64,000 nucleotides of DNA, from the NCBI GenBank assembly GCA_003116995.1, contig BDSL01000031.1, positions 496,001-560,000 of the forward strand, given 5' to 3'. The stretch comes from Yamagishiella unicocca. Taxonomy: Eukaryota > Chlorophyta > Chlorophyceae > Chlamydomonadales > Volvocaceae. Positions 44,425-56,083 of the stretch are shown piece after piece (positions within the stretch are counted from its first letter, which is position 1; the number at the start of each line of letters is the position of its first letter). The notes beneath the pieces are model-generated. The model did not search any database and was not told the DNA's origin. It worked only from the letters and a program-made list of their open reading frames with translations. The translations under genes were made by a program, and so were the position numbers.

Positions 44425-44872
44425 GACCAAAGGCTCCAAGGGCTTTTATGTATTCATGCCGTGGCTGTTTACCCTCGCGCCTTCTGCAGTCGCTGCGTCG
44501 ACCGGGCGCGGGACGCCCTTCCTAAAGCACTACGGCTTGGCATTAAGCAACGTTTAATACCGGATCATAATAATCGAGGGAGGTCATCCGAGAGAAAGGC
44601 CACGGCAGTATGGTCTAAGGAGAAGCGTTCGTTATCGCAGTTGGTAAAATGTTACAAGCGGGCTAAGCTGTACTGAGTGAAACCTCGCACGGCTGCTTCA
44701 AACAGATTGGGAATAGTGTTGACTGTTGAGGATGTTTGGAGGGGTTGAAAACGCGCCGTACAAAAATTGTGCAACGACGGGACAGTCTGAACACTGCATC
44801 CAGCAGCCTGTTGCGTAGACTTCCGATCCTTATACATGAAGTGTATGTTGCCGGATCAAAGTATATTATATC
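44425..44872. promoter_or_regulatory. divergent intergenic region between MBO2 and the SGNH hydrolase gene
   Basis: 448 bases separate the two start codons, which point away from each other, so this stretch must hold both 5' UTRs and both promoters. It is less GC-rich than its surroundings. An AT-rich run (AGTATATTATATC) lies immediately before the SGNH ATG. Confidence 0.55.
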
Positions 44873-47800
44873 ATGGCTCTACCCCTGCTCATAAGGAGAT
44901 TACTGCACGGAATCGTCCTGTGTTTTTGCACGTTTCCGAGGTTATCTAATCCGAGTGCATTAGGACCCTATTTTGATTCAAATCCGCGCGAGCGAACCCG
45001 GGTGCGACCCGAGTACAACTGGAACTGGGGCCACCACTTTTCACGGGTGGTAGTCGACAGCCAACGCGTACCGGATGTGCTATCACACGTCCTGGATTAC
45101 AGTTTTACACTCCCAAGGGTCCAACTCCGGCGGGGCTTGTCTTATTTAGGGTGAGTCGGTTGACGATGAACCTCGGACCGACAACTTGCGCAACCCCAAG
45201 CGGCCAAAAGCTGGGCTCGGATCCAGGATATGTTGTCTGTGCGCATCACCATGTGAGTTCCACCTGTCTCATTGAGCCTGGGAAAAGCCAATTGTGGGTC
45301 ACGCACACCGCCGACCAGCATCGTTGTCCCGGCAGGTCCGCATGCAGGTTGCGACGCGTAGTCCGGGACCTACTTGGGCATCGAGACATCAGGATTGGGG
45401 TAATCGGCGGAAGGTAGGTCACCTGGCGGACTGCCAGAGCCAGAACGGATAGGTTACCTGACCGACGGGCAGGACGGCCCTTCATGGGCCCTCTGCGTAT
45501 TCGCGAACGGGGCCCACACGTAGACTGTACGCATTCGCGGGGGGGTTCAAGCACTTTGGCGATGCCGTATCGGTGGCCGAAGTTCACGGGGGGCCCTCTT
45601 GAGAGGGCTAGCGAACAAGACGGGTGCTCTCCCACCTCTTGGCATGGAAGGTTCGCACCCAAGACGTCCATGCCGCCCTTCATGCGCCCCTAAACGGCTC
45701 CATCTCCGCAGATGAGGGTACCTTGCAGATAGGTGGTGCATACCTATGCTCCGCAAATGCTCCGCTAAGCACCCATGGCCCATGACATACGGAACTAGAT
45801 CGAGAGCCCTCCCGGCAGTGATCGGGTGGCTGGTCGGCTGGGTGCCGAGCGCTGCCTGGCGGCGGCGGCGGCACGTTAGCCACGAAAGCGTCGAGGAAAT
45901 AAAGGACGTTGATGGCGTCTCAACTCATGCATGCAAGGCCCTTTGGGGCATCTCCTAGGCGGGCGCCGCATACCGTACATGCTTGGATGGAGACGAAGAG
46001 CTGCATTCGGGGGCATCCTCGGCAGGTTCCCAAGCGGTCAAGCATATGGCGCTCGTGCGAAGTTGGGCGCTTGGATCAACAACCTTCCACCTTAACACTG
46101 GGAACGCATGCACCCTCATGTAGTCTCCGGTCAAGCGTGAGGAGTTTGAACAGCGTCAAGTTGCGGCCTCGACAGCATTGCCCGGCGCCCCCTTGTGTCG
46201 CAGCGTGTCATGGGGAGAGGGCGCCTCACGGCGCGGCATAGACGACTGGTTCAGCGGCTTCTCGTCGTACATGGTGAGCAGGCTGTCGTACAGAGCTACG
46301 GACAAGCCGCGGGTCAAAGGGTCGACTATTGGCGCGAAGTGCGCAAAAGTTGAAGGAAGTGCAATACGTCACGCGAAGCGACGCCGCGCTCCATGTAATA
46401 GAATGGATAAGGAAAACGCTGGGTGTAGTTGAATGGGGGAGTAGCCGGTACCGGGTGCTGTTCCCATGTTAAGGGGCACACCTGCTGTCACTCCCGATTA
46501 CCAAATTAACGACCTAGAAGCAGTTTGGTCCTCTGATTGCACATCTCTTTTGCATCCCTCACACGCAGATCAAAGCCTTCCCAAAGTCCAACGTGACGGC
46601 CCGGAACGGCTGTACGCCAGGAGTGCAGTCGTCGTACATGGTGTGAGTCACGGCGCATCGCGCGCTCCACCAGCCGGGGCCGCTGCAGTCCTTGGCGAGG
46701 CCCTATGTGATGTGCCGATGCGTCACCCGTCCGTGTCACCCACGTGCGCTGGGGTCCTGGGATGTGTATGCTACGGCTGCACCTGCGCGTCACGCACCCA
46801 TATCGTGTAACCGGTTTTTATGCCACCCCACGCAGCCATGTGTCCGAAGACTACGCGCCAGCTGCACTTCCCATGTCGTGTAACCGTATTTTTTCGCCAC
46901 CCCAACCCGCCCCGCCCCCAGCATGTGCATGGACCTGTCAGTGGACGTAGACGTTGACCTCATATTCGTTGAGTTCACGCTCAAGTAAGTGGGCGGGATG
47001 CCGGATCTGCGAGTTCAAGCCAGGGCCCGGGCGGGGCGGGACCCAGGGGCCCGGGCCCGCGTTGGCGGGTTGCAGGACGCACGAGGGAGGGGTGTCCGAG
47101 GAGGTCCGAGCGAGGAGGTCCGGGCGAGGAGGTTTCTTACTGGCACCGCAACTCACGGCCTGCCCCCCTGCGCCTCCGTGCTGCGCCGCGTTGCCTCCCG
47201 TTCCCTTCCACTCGTGCAGCGATGGCCACGATGAGAATATGTACGACAACCGAGTCGTGAGGAACATGGAGCGCCTCCTCAGGCGCCTGCTGGCGCTGCC
47301 GCGGCTGCCCGCTGTCGTACTAGTGCACCACATGATCCATTTCCAGGTCAGGAGGCTGGAGGCGGAGAGCAATGGTGTTGGGCATCGGTAATGGAAACAG
47401 AAGCGCGCGCTTGCGATGCAAACGAAATCAGTATCCACCGTGCGCGAAGTGCCGGAGCCAGAACCGCCAGGAGCGCTTTTCACGGGGCTCCGCCAGGCCC
47501 GAGTCTTGAGTTTCGCTCGTCCCCTACAGCCCCTCACGCCCGTCCGCGCTTGTCCTTTCGTTATGTGTCCGGTTGCGCAATGTGGCCGCTCCGAAGTAGG
47601 GCTTGGACCCGGTAGGGCTACGTTCACCGCCCGGTGGGGCGACCTCACGCTCTGCATGGCGTGCACAGCCAACTGGCGATGCTGGGCCCGTCAATGCCTT
47701 GCTTGCTGCTTTGGCGACGACTGGCCGCATTGCACCGGCCGGCAACCCCGTGTGATTTGCTTCTCCGCCTACGCTGCAAGGTGTAGGGGTCGTGGGAGGA

Positions 47801-50800
47801 CAATGAAATAACGTCCTTGACAATTATTGACAATAATCGTCAATATTGACGGTTATCGTTAATATTGACGGTACTGCGCGCGTCCCCTTCCAGGCGCAAT
47901 ACCCCCAGGGGCACCCCAAGCACAGCGGCATGTTCAGGGGCTTCCACGAGACGACCGAGGACGTCCAGGGCTCTCTGGCGCAGTACTACGACGCGCAGTC
48001 GCTATCCATGCGCACGGCGCTGTACCGGGTATCAGCGCACAAGGAGGTGCCCGGCTTCCTGTGGGAGGAGGTCATGGCAGGTGCGGTGGCCGGACCCACG
48101 GCTTCTGCAGTGCCCGTATGGCCGGGTTCCGTTTCTCGAATATATGGCCTCTGCGGGCCCCCACCTCCTGACCTAACATGACCAACCGGACTGAACCCGA
48201 ACCGAACCGAACCCCGGCTCCCAACTCAACCGAACTCAGCTGAGAAGGACTGAACAGAATAGGACAGGCCCCGGGCCATCACCTCCGCCCCGATCTCCGC
48301 CCCGAACCCCGGGCCCCTCCTTCGAAGTCTAAAACAGGCCAAACCGGCCCCCAGCCGCCGACCTAAGCCTTTAACCCACTCCCCTGACCAACGCCGCTAA
48401 CTCCGGCGCCCGACCTGCACCGCTTAACCCCGCCCCCAGACTTCCACGCGGGCGACCTGGGTCACAAGGTCATCACCGACCTGGCAGTGTACATGGTGCA
48501 GATGACGGCGCTGGACCTGATGATCAATCCGTTGGGTGGGTGGCTGGGTTGCAAGGAAAAACCGTGTACGAAGGAAAAACCGTTTGGGACAGACGTTTGG
48601 AGATGCATGCTGGCGAACTTGATTGAATAGGTGGCTGGGTGGGTGGGTGAGTGCGTGCGATGCGGCCGCGGCCGCGTCCGTACCCGCCATCCTGTCCGCG
48701 TAAACCCAAACCGCATCCTCCCGCCGCCGCAACGACTCGCCTACCCTGCGCGGCCGGCCCTGATCCAACCCCAGGTGCGGTGGACGACGAGGTGATCGCC
48801 GAGCCACTGCCCCGGCCCATGTATAAAGGTGAGGTCGGCGGTGAGCTGGAGTCGGGGGCCGCTGCTCGGGATTTCCGGCCCTGCCCTTGGTTGCATTCCG
48901 TTGGGAGGATTGGGACCTCCCCACGGGGCCACCTGCTGACGTGGAAGTGCCCTCCCCTTGCGCAGGGAACCTGCCGCCGAATAGCCCCATGTGCATCTTA
49001 TACGAGCACTTCAAGTACGTACGGGTTCATCAGGGGTCCCCGTTGTATTGTGAGGTGCCATGTGCTCTCGGCCAGGGACGCATACCACCGTGTGGCTGCC
49101 GTCGTAGTTGCGTACCCTTCTCCTCCTCCCCGGTCTGTCTGTCGGCTTCCCCGCATGGGCTTGTAGCCAAAGCGAGCAAACCGACTCGGCTACCCACAGG
49201 GAACTGGTGATCGAGAACAACGGCTGGGAATACGTGAATGAGGGAACCGACGTGAAGCCCAAGCCCGGCTACGTGGCCACCAAGCCCGGCAGTACGTTCC
49301 GAGTGCGACTGGACACGGACCGGTCCAGCAGCGCTGACGTGTCGGAGGCCGTACACGGTACGAACGTGAGGCTGCGTCCTTGGAGCACGGCTGCTTCGCG
49401 CTGCGCCCGGCGCTTCAGCGCGTGGTCACTGCCCGCCTTTGATCGCCATTGGCACCCACGTGGGAGCTCGTCCGGACGGGTCACGTGCCTGCGGCTCCTA
49501 GTCCTGCACGTGCGCACGACCTGGCGCACAGCACAAGCTTGTAGTTTCTCGCATTTGTGATGTTGTTGTACGCAGGCTTGCGTTACCACTTTACGCGTAT
49601 TTTGTTTGTGCAAGCCTACGAGTATCGCGGGCGGCTCATACTGCCGTGTCCATACCCACGCCCACAGTGTTCTTCCACCATCTGCGCTCCTACGAACGTA
49701 TGGGCATAGCGAAGTTCAGGTGGGGTTATCGAAGGTTCCTGTGTTCCTGTATTCGCACACACATCGCAGCGGACCCATTACCTGGGTCGTCGACTTAACA
49801 CCAGGTTGTTTTGTCCGTGGTATCTCGCGGCTCGATCTTTTGTTTTTGTCGTCAACACAGATGACGCTCGCATAAGGCGATGCACGGGCACATTGTGGAC
49901 CTACCCATCCATCCACCTCAACCTGAACGGAAACCAGCCCTCTCCCTTTCATTTGTGGCATTCCTGTCGTTTACTGGCCGCTGGTCTGCCGGCCCTGATT
50001 CCATTGTGCCGACTTCGCGGTTGCCTCAATACATTTCGAGCCGCCAGTTGACGGCCGGCAGGAAGCATGCAGACCGTGTCAGATCGCTCGGCGGGCAGGG
50101 GCGGGCGTAGTGATTAGGGGCCATGGGCTAGCTGTCTAGGCACGGCGGGCAGTAGGCATACAATTACCGGTATAGATAGGCGGCGACGCAGGTGTTTTTG
50201 CGCAGGATTTTGTGGATCTACATTTACAGGGGCAGGGGGTCCTAACACCAGGGGGCGTCGGGGCCATGCCTTTAGTCGGAAAAGACGGGCGAGATGTTCC
50301 CCTCACCTCACCGGCTACTAGCTGCTTGGTATTGAACGCGGTTCTTGCCATTGCCGGCGCCTCGCAGCTGTGTCTCGGGTTGCAAGTGCGACGAGGTCTT
50401 TGTAGACGCCCACATCACCGAGAGGACCAGTCAGCTGTACTTGGCGGAGGTGGTCGCGACACAGGCAGCGCAGTGCGACATCGAAATCACGCTGCTGGAC
50501 CAAACCAACAGCGGGGAACACAAGTTCAAGGTGGCGGGAGTGGTGGTATCCGACCAGGCAGGCAGGCCAGCAGGTCGGTCGCGGCATCCGCGTTCGTCCG
50601 GGGCATCCGCATCCGCGTTCGTCCGGGACATCCGCAAAGCTCCATCTGGCTTTCTTTTGTGAACATGTCCAGCATTCTCTATCGCTCGCTCAGGCCCCTG
50701 CCTGTATGGTCTGCCTTGCACCGTTTTGCTCCCATACCGGCGCCTGCCATGGACCCTTTCCCTTACTGCGGTCTTCAATCGACCAACCCACCGCCTCCCT

Positions 50801-51040
50801 CCCTCCTTTTCGGAAACCGCGCCCATCACGCACGTCCGTATCACCAGGCGTCTACTCTATGGGTGGCAACAACCAGGCGTTTGGTATCCGCCAGCACACG
50901 GGAGATCAGGAGCAGGTGCGCGTCATTGGTCATGTTGGGCCTGTGCTAGTACATCTGGCAGCGCAACCCCCCCGTCGTTGTGTCGCGATTGCTGTTTGCC
51001 ACAGGTGGTCATGACTTCGAATACGGTGCAAGGGCGTTGA
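44873..51040 (+). CDS. secreted SGNH/GDSL-type hydrolase
   Basis: Fifteen exons chain in phase to 531 residues: 44873-45150, 45336-45413, 46204-46273, 46569-46642, 46922-46984, 47220-47346, 47894-48080, 48440-48535, 48775-48828, 48966-49014, 49200-49357, 49668-49719, 50368-50573, 50848-50915, 51005-51040. Residues 1-25 look like a signal peptide. SGNH blocks: RIGVIGGSVSWGEG (Ser about 119, its codon split by intron 2), DLIFVEFTLND (Asn about 188), and ADFHAGDLGHKVITDLA (Asp/His about 293-301). The C-terminal half has cysteines and a GWEYVNEG-KPGYVA and CKCDEVFVDAH pattern that I associate with algal multi-exon SGNH proteins. The likely role is esterase or deacetylase action on extracellular matrix carbohydrate, which is inference. 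In the last block Asp and His are separated by one residue, whereas the usual spacing is two. The last two exons are the least certain. Confidence 0.77.
47815..47872. repeat. AT-rich TTGACAATATTGACG repeat cluster in intron 6
   Basis: Interleaved direct and inverted copies of TTGACAATAAT / GTCAATATTGACGG in a GC-rich context, ending about 20 bases before the acceptor of exon 7. Confidence 0.85.
50580..50636. repeat. 27-bp direct repeat after exon 13 of the SGNH gene
   Basis: CATCCGCGTTCGTCCGGG-CATCCG occurs twice in a row just inside intron 13. Confidence 0.85.
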
Positions 51041-52802
51041 GCCAGCGACTACGGCATGTATTTTTAATCATGATGGCGATGGGTTGAGGCGACGAGGCGA
51101 CCACGCTTTTATAGGCGACCAACCGCTGCCCACCGACATGATATGGCATCGCATGGCACCCATCACCATGCGATGTGATCATCAGGGCCATCAGTAAGGC
51201 GTGCAGCTGGGGTATTGCAAGGGGTGCGGCCCGGGGTTTGTGGCCAAAGCAGACAGCAGTCCGTGAGGTAATGGCGGAACTGGAAGCATAGATCTTGCCG
51301 GTTGACATGTGCCTGGGTTGTTGATAATCGCCTGGCGACCGGTTGCGAGTGATGCGGTGTATCCTGCGGACAGCCCTTCCCAATTCCACAAGGCCATGGG
51401 TCCGCTGTACGGCAGATTACATCTTGTGTGGTTCGTACTGTAACCGGGCCTTTCACCCACTAAAATGCAAGAAATCCCGAGCGGAGTTTTCGAATAGGTA
51501 TATTTCGGGCTGCTCTACGTCCGTTGAGGTCGAGTGGAAGTCGAGTGCAAGGCCGCGGTTTCCCGTCAACCCGCTAACTGTATTGAAACAGGTGCAACAA
51601 CGGAATTGTGGCACTCGCCTTGCCACGTGTGGCGGCATGCCTGATCGTTGCCATGCAGCAGCTCAGGCGATGTGCAGTACACGCGGGCACCCGTCGCCGT
51701 TTGAGGGACCTGCTGCACAGGGCTGCACCGGCCGGGTCGGACCCGCCTCCTTCCACTTGCCGTTTGTAGTCGTTGGGAGGTCGTTGTGGACCGAGGGCCG
51801 CACCCACGGGTGTGTCTTCGCGGATCTACGTTCAAAGGGCAGACAGCTGCGTCGCACGGGAACATTTGGCTTCCCCCCATAATGGAAGCTTCGGCTACCG
51901 TAGGCAGTAGCAGGGCCCGAAGCTGGATACGAACAGGTCCCCAACACCAGCACAGCAGCCGTCTTCACGCTGTATGCGGCCATGTGTAGCAAGCCATTAT
52001 GACCGCACGTTCCCCATGCCATACGTGTATCAGTATGGATCAGCACGCACCGCTGGCCGTCGTTAGCTTGGACCGCGAGGCACGTGTTGTGACACGCAGT
52101 GCACAGTTCTGCTTTCCCCGCCAATTGTAGCAGCGGAGGTGGTCACGACGAATAAGCCGCTGTGTTGACCTGCCTGTCCATTACCCCCTCACCAAACCCT
52201 ACCAAACCAGCCCTAACCAGCACACATAATTACATGAGCGACATTCCTTGTGACAGCGCCTTAGCCACTCGTTGCCGGTGACATAAAAGTTACTGGTCCG
52301 AGGGATGGGCTGGGTGGGCGGGCGCCGCAGGGCGGGAAGGCAGGCGGCAGGACAGCGAAACACCGCCAGGGAACGAGTCGCACAGAAACAAACAGGTGAG
52401 GTATAGAAGATAGAAGGGAGGAGGAAGGCATGAAGCCAAGGACGCTCGCCACCCAAACAGTGGGGTACTTCAGGAATCGTCAATTGCTTTTTTTAAATGG
52501 CGCTTTCAATATCCTGGAAGCAATTGTGTCCGGTCAGATCATTCATTGAAGACGTTTTGCCTTAATAGAAATGATAGAGGGTGCCGTCGTACTTAGTCGT
52601 ACTGATATGAGGTTTTTATTGGACGCGCGGTTGCTGGGAGTCCTCGTTCTCAATTGCAACTGCTACTTTAACTTCAGTTATAAACCAGATTGCACGACGT
52701 TTAGGGTGCGCACAGCAAGCCCTGTCACAGCATTGAGAAAGGATGCAGCGGACCAGCCATTCCTCAAGCGGCGCCTGCCTGCAAAAGGGCGCGCGGCGTG
52801 AA
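51041..52802. other. spacer between SGNH and CBM20 genes
   Basis: A TGTAA at 51439-51443 may end the SGNH transcript. No exon chain, RNA gene or known repeat is visible in the remainder. The final 300 bases should carry the CBM20 gene promoter; an upstream ATG at 52743 is in a different frame from the chosen start. Confidence 0.5.
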
Positions 52803-55800
52803 ATGGTACTAGCGATGCAAGTATTGCGCAGCAAGCTTCCTTTTGGACCGCACTCTTCGCCATGCGCGGCTAGCCAACGTGTGCAAATGGCCATCAGCAG
52901 CGCTCCATGGCGTCAATCAGGTGATTATGGGTTGCTTAAAATGTTGTCAGGGCTAGACTGCGCTTGCTCACAAAGGTAACGGTCATGCGCAAACGTGTTT
53001 GTTTACACAGCTAACTGGACGCCGGAGCCCACCCAGCCTACAGCGCGCGTTGTAGCACCCGTAGGAACTATGAAATTGGGCAAAAGTGCTGTGTCCGGCC
53101 CAAGCTCTATGACCGCAATTATGGGGGCGGACGGCAAGGCAAGCTCGCTGCGCAAGCTTGTAGTGGATGGCGTGGACGATTCTGCAAATGTTCAGGTATG
53201 TTAAGCCTGTGTAGCCATCAATTTTGTTATCCGATAGGCTTGCCCATGCTGAATAGAATTACCGGCAGGCGGTGTAGACAACCGAAAGCGGCGAGCAGGT
53301 TGCCGTCTTTTATGGACTTGGGCGTAGTAACTTATTTCGGTCGTCTACTATGCCTCGCTGACGTCGAGCTATTGAAACCCTACTCGACCGCGAAGGACTG
53401 GCTCAAGTGTACAGCCTGTGCATTTCTATGGCATTGCGTATTAGGACTAAAGAGATAACATAGCAATCTTTTCTCCAAGGCTGGCTGCCCAACTAATGTC
53501 AAAGCGATTCCTACAAACCCAAACCTCCTACCCGATCAAGGTTACCCCGTCAAGCCGCCCTAGCAATGTCCCACGCCTAATGGTTGAGCAGGTTCCCCCG
53601 CAACCCCGGTATGACGTTAGTATGTCCGCATGTGTGTAGGTCAAGTTCTGCTTGAAGTACCGCACGAGTTATGGCCAGTCTGTGAAAATTATCGGTTCGC
53701 ACCCCAAGTTGGGCTCGTGGGACGTTAACAAGGCGCTCGTCCTCAGCTGGACGGAGGGCGACCGCTGGGTGGCAGCTGTGGAGCTTCCAGCGGGCTCGGT
53801 GTACGAGTACAAGTAAGGCACCGCGAATGTGATGGCTGGCCGCAAAGCGTTCCAGGCCATCTGGGTCGGGACGGTTAAGAGTCGGGGCATTCGTGTATGC
53901 TCCCAACGGCAAGGGCACGTGTGTGGTCGTAGACTTCTGGCGCCCGTAAGCGTCAATTTGAGCTGAACATGGCAGTGCCCACTCAGCGCAATGTCGCATG
54001 TTGGGAAAGTCAGGCGACCGTAATGTCGGGCAGATAAGTAGTGTAATGTATTGGGCTGTACTGTCCTGCACAACTGCCTATCAACTGTCAAATGTGCCAA
54101 CCGCCGCGCCTGCCAACCGACCAGGTACGTCCTAGTGGACCATGACAGCCAGAATGCTCTGGCGTGGCAGGGCGGCGGCAACAGCGTGCTGGCCATCGGT
54201 GACCAGGACGAGCAGGGCGTGGAGGTGCAGGACAACTGGTAAGGAGCGGGGTAGGCGGTTGCAAAAGGACTCGTAGGGCCGGTGGACTTACCTTGTGGAG
54301 CTTTTGGCCTGTAATGCGCCGTTGACTTGTATCCTGCGGCCGCTGCCTGGACAGTGGGTACCAGGCGGGCGATATACGCCCTTTCGCAACGACCCACTTG
54401 CGGATTGGTGTTGCCGGGTCAGCTGCTGGGTTTTGGGGATGGGTATCATCTAAAGGGGTCCTTAACCAGTTCCAACGCAAGTTGCTGTCTGTCAGTCAGT
54501 CTTCCGAGCCCAAATGGAGCCATGGTGCCTGAAACGACGATTCATTTTAACCCTGCAGGACGAATAGCCCCGGCCAAGCGGCATTGATCGCAAACGGCCA
54601 GTCAACGACGCGAGAGAACAAGCTGCAGGCATGGGCGAAGTGAGTGTTGTGACGTCTGCTGTTCCCGCTGCATCCGCCGTGTTCCCTTTGGTATGGGTTT
54701 AGTCATGCCCTGCCACCACCACCTCCGCTTGCTTGCTTGTGCAGTGAAATGCGGCAATACCGGGCGCTGGCCCGCAACGCGCAGTACGAACTGACACGGA
54801 AGGCTGAAGAGCTGCAGGCCTCAAAAGCTCAGGTAAGGCCTCGCAGAGCCTTGAGGAATGATTGCCCACAGTAGCAGCCCCCGTGGAGTAGCGTATCACT
54901 AGTAGCAGCCCCTGCCAGAAACAGTTGACAACGACCATGGGTTGCATAGTCGAGTTGTGGCTCATGCACATGCCTTGGAAGTCCCTGTTCCTCGCACCAT
55001 CCTTCCCCACCGGGCCCACATCGCAGGTTGCAAGGCTCAAGATGGAGCTCAGCATCAGCTTGAAGTCTCGCGAAGATGTTGAGGCGCGGCTTTCGGAGAT
55101 GGAGAACGAGAACCTTTCGCTTCGCGCCCAGGTGGCCCAGAGCCAGATTGCCATGAAGAGCACGCTGGAGGAGGCCATCAAGTTGCTCCAGCAGGGTGAG
55201 TGGGTTCGTTGCCTGCGACGGCAGGGTTAACTGCGGTGCTGTGGAATGCCAAAGTGTTCGGAGGCGCCCTGGCGATATGTTCACACCTGACTGATGAGCG
55301 CGCCTACCCTCCTGTGTGCGTTGCTGGCGTTGCTGGCTGGCAGAGATCGAAGAGGGTGAGGAGGAACTGTACGGTGATGGCGATGACGATGAGGAGCCGC
55401 TGTCTGTGCCGGAGAGCAACGGCAGCGCCGGCTCCTCCACCAGCAGCGGCGGCTGGGGCTGGGGACGCGGTTCGACCTCGTCGAGCAAGGAAGTCGAGCC
55501 GGTGAGGATATAAATAACTTACTTCAATTATCCTGCGGAACCCATCTTTGCTGCGCATGCTGCTTTGCCATTCGCAGCTGCGGAACCCATCTTTGCTGCG
55601 CATGCTGCTTTGCCATTCGCAGCGGAAGGGTTAAGGTTTGCGCGCGTTGACTGTACCGTCGCTAAACTTGCAGGTGTACGCGGGCGGCGGCAATGGGAAC
55701 GGCGCAACGTTCGAGCGATTTGGGTTCCGGCTGGGCGGCAACTCTTTCGACCAACAAGTGGATCAGCTAGGGGCGAGGTGGGCGCGGCAGCCGTACCCCG

Positions 55801-56083
55801 AGGCAGTTAGCTTGTGGTTAGGAGAGCTTTTTATAAGTTAGCGAGGTTCCACGCTTACCTGGTCAGGCTTCAATTCTCGCCATGATGCTCGCTCGCAATG
55901 ACGCAGACATGGCCTTGCCCACGATGCCCCCTCCGTTGCAGGTCTGCCCTCGAACGCACAGACCAGGGCGGTGCCCGCCAGGCACCACCTGCCGGCACAG
56001 GGGCTTCCTTCAACAACAGCAACAACAACAACAACAGCGTGCTTGCCGACTGGCGGACGCGGCTCAGCGGCAGCGCCCAGTAA
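52803..56083 (+). CDS. CBM20 starch-binding protein with coiled coil
   Basis: Ten exons chain in phase to 443 residues: 52803-52920, 53011-53195, 53640-53812, 54125-54238, 54559-54639, 54745-54832, 55027-55195, 55344-55501, 55674-55777, 55942-56083. Residues 102-197 are a CBM20 domain: VKFCLKYRTSYGQ, IGSHPKLGSWD, LSWTEGDRW, YEYKYVLVD, LAWQGGGNSV, with the expected tryptophans. Residues 224-309 form a coiled coil (QYELTRKAEELQASK, MENENLSLRAQVAQ), followed by an acidic patch (EEGEEELYGDGDDDEE), a Ser/Gly stretch and an Asn-rich tail. The first 40 residues are basic and Ser/Ala-rich, consistent with a plastid transit peptide. The architecture suggests a non-catalytic plastid protein tethering partners to starch, or to the pyrenoid starch sheath, comparable in logic to PTST and SAGA proteins; function is inferred. 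No enzyme domain is present. Confidence 0.85.
55533..55622. repeat. 45-bp tandem duplication in CBM20 intron 8
   Basis: Two exact copies (start 55533 and 55578) of a unit that begins CTGCGGAACCCATC and ends TTTGCCATTCGCAG, an acceptor-like sequence. Confidence 0.93.
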
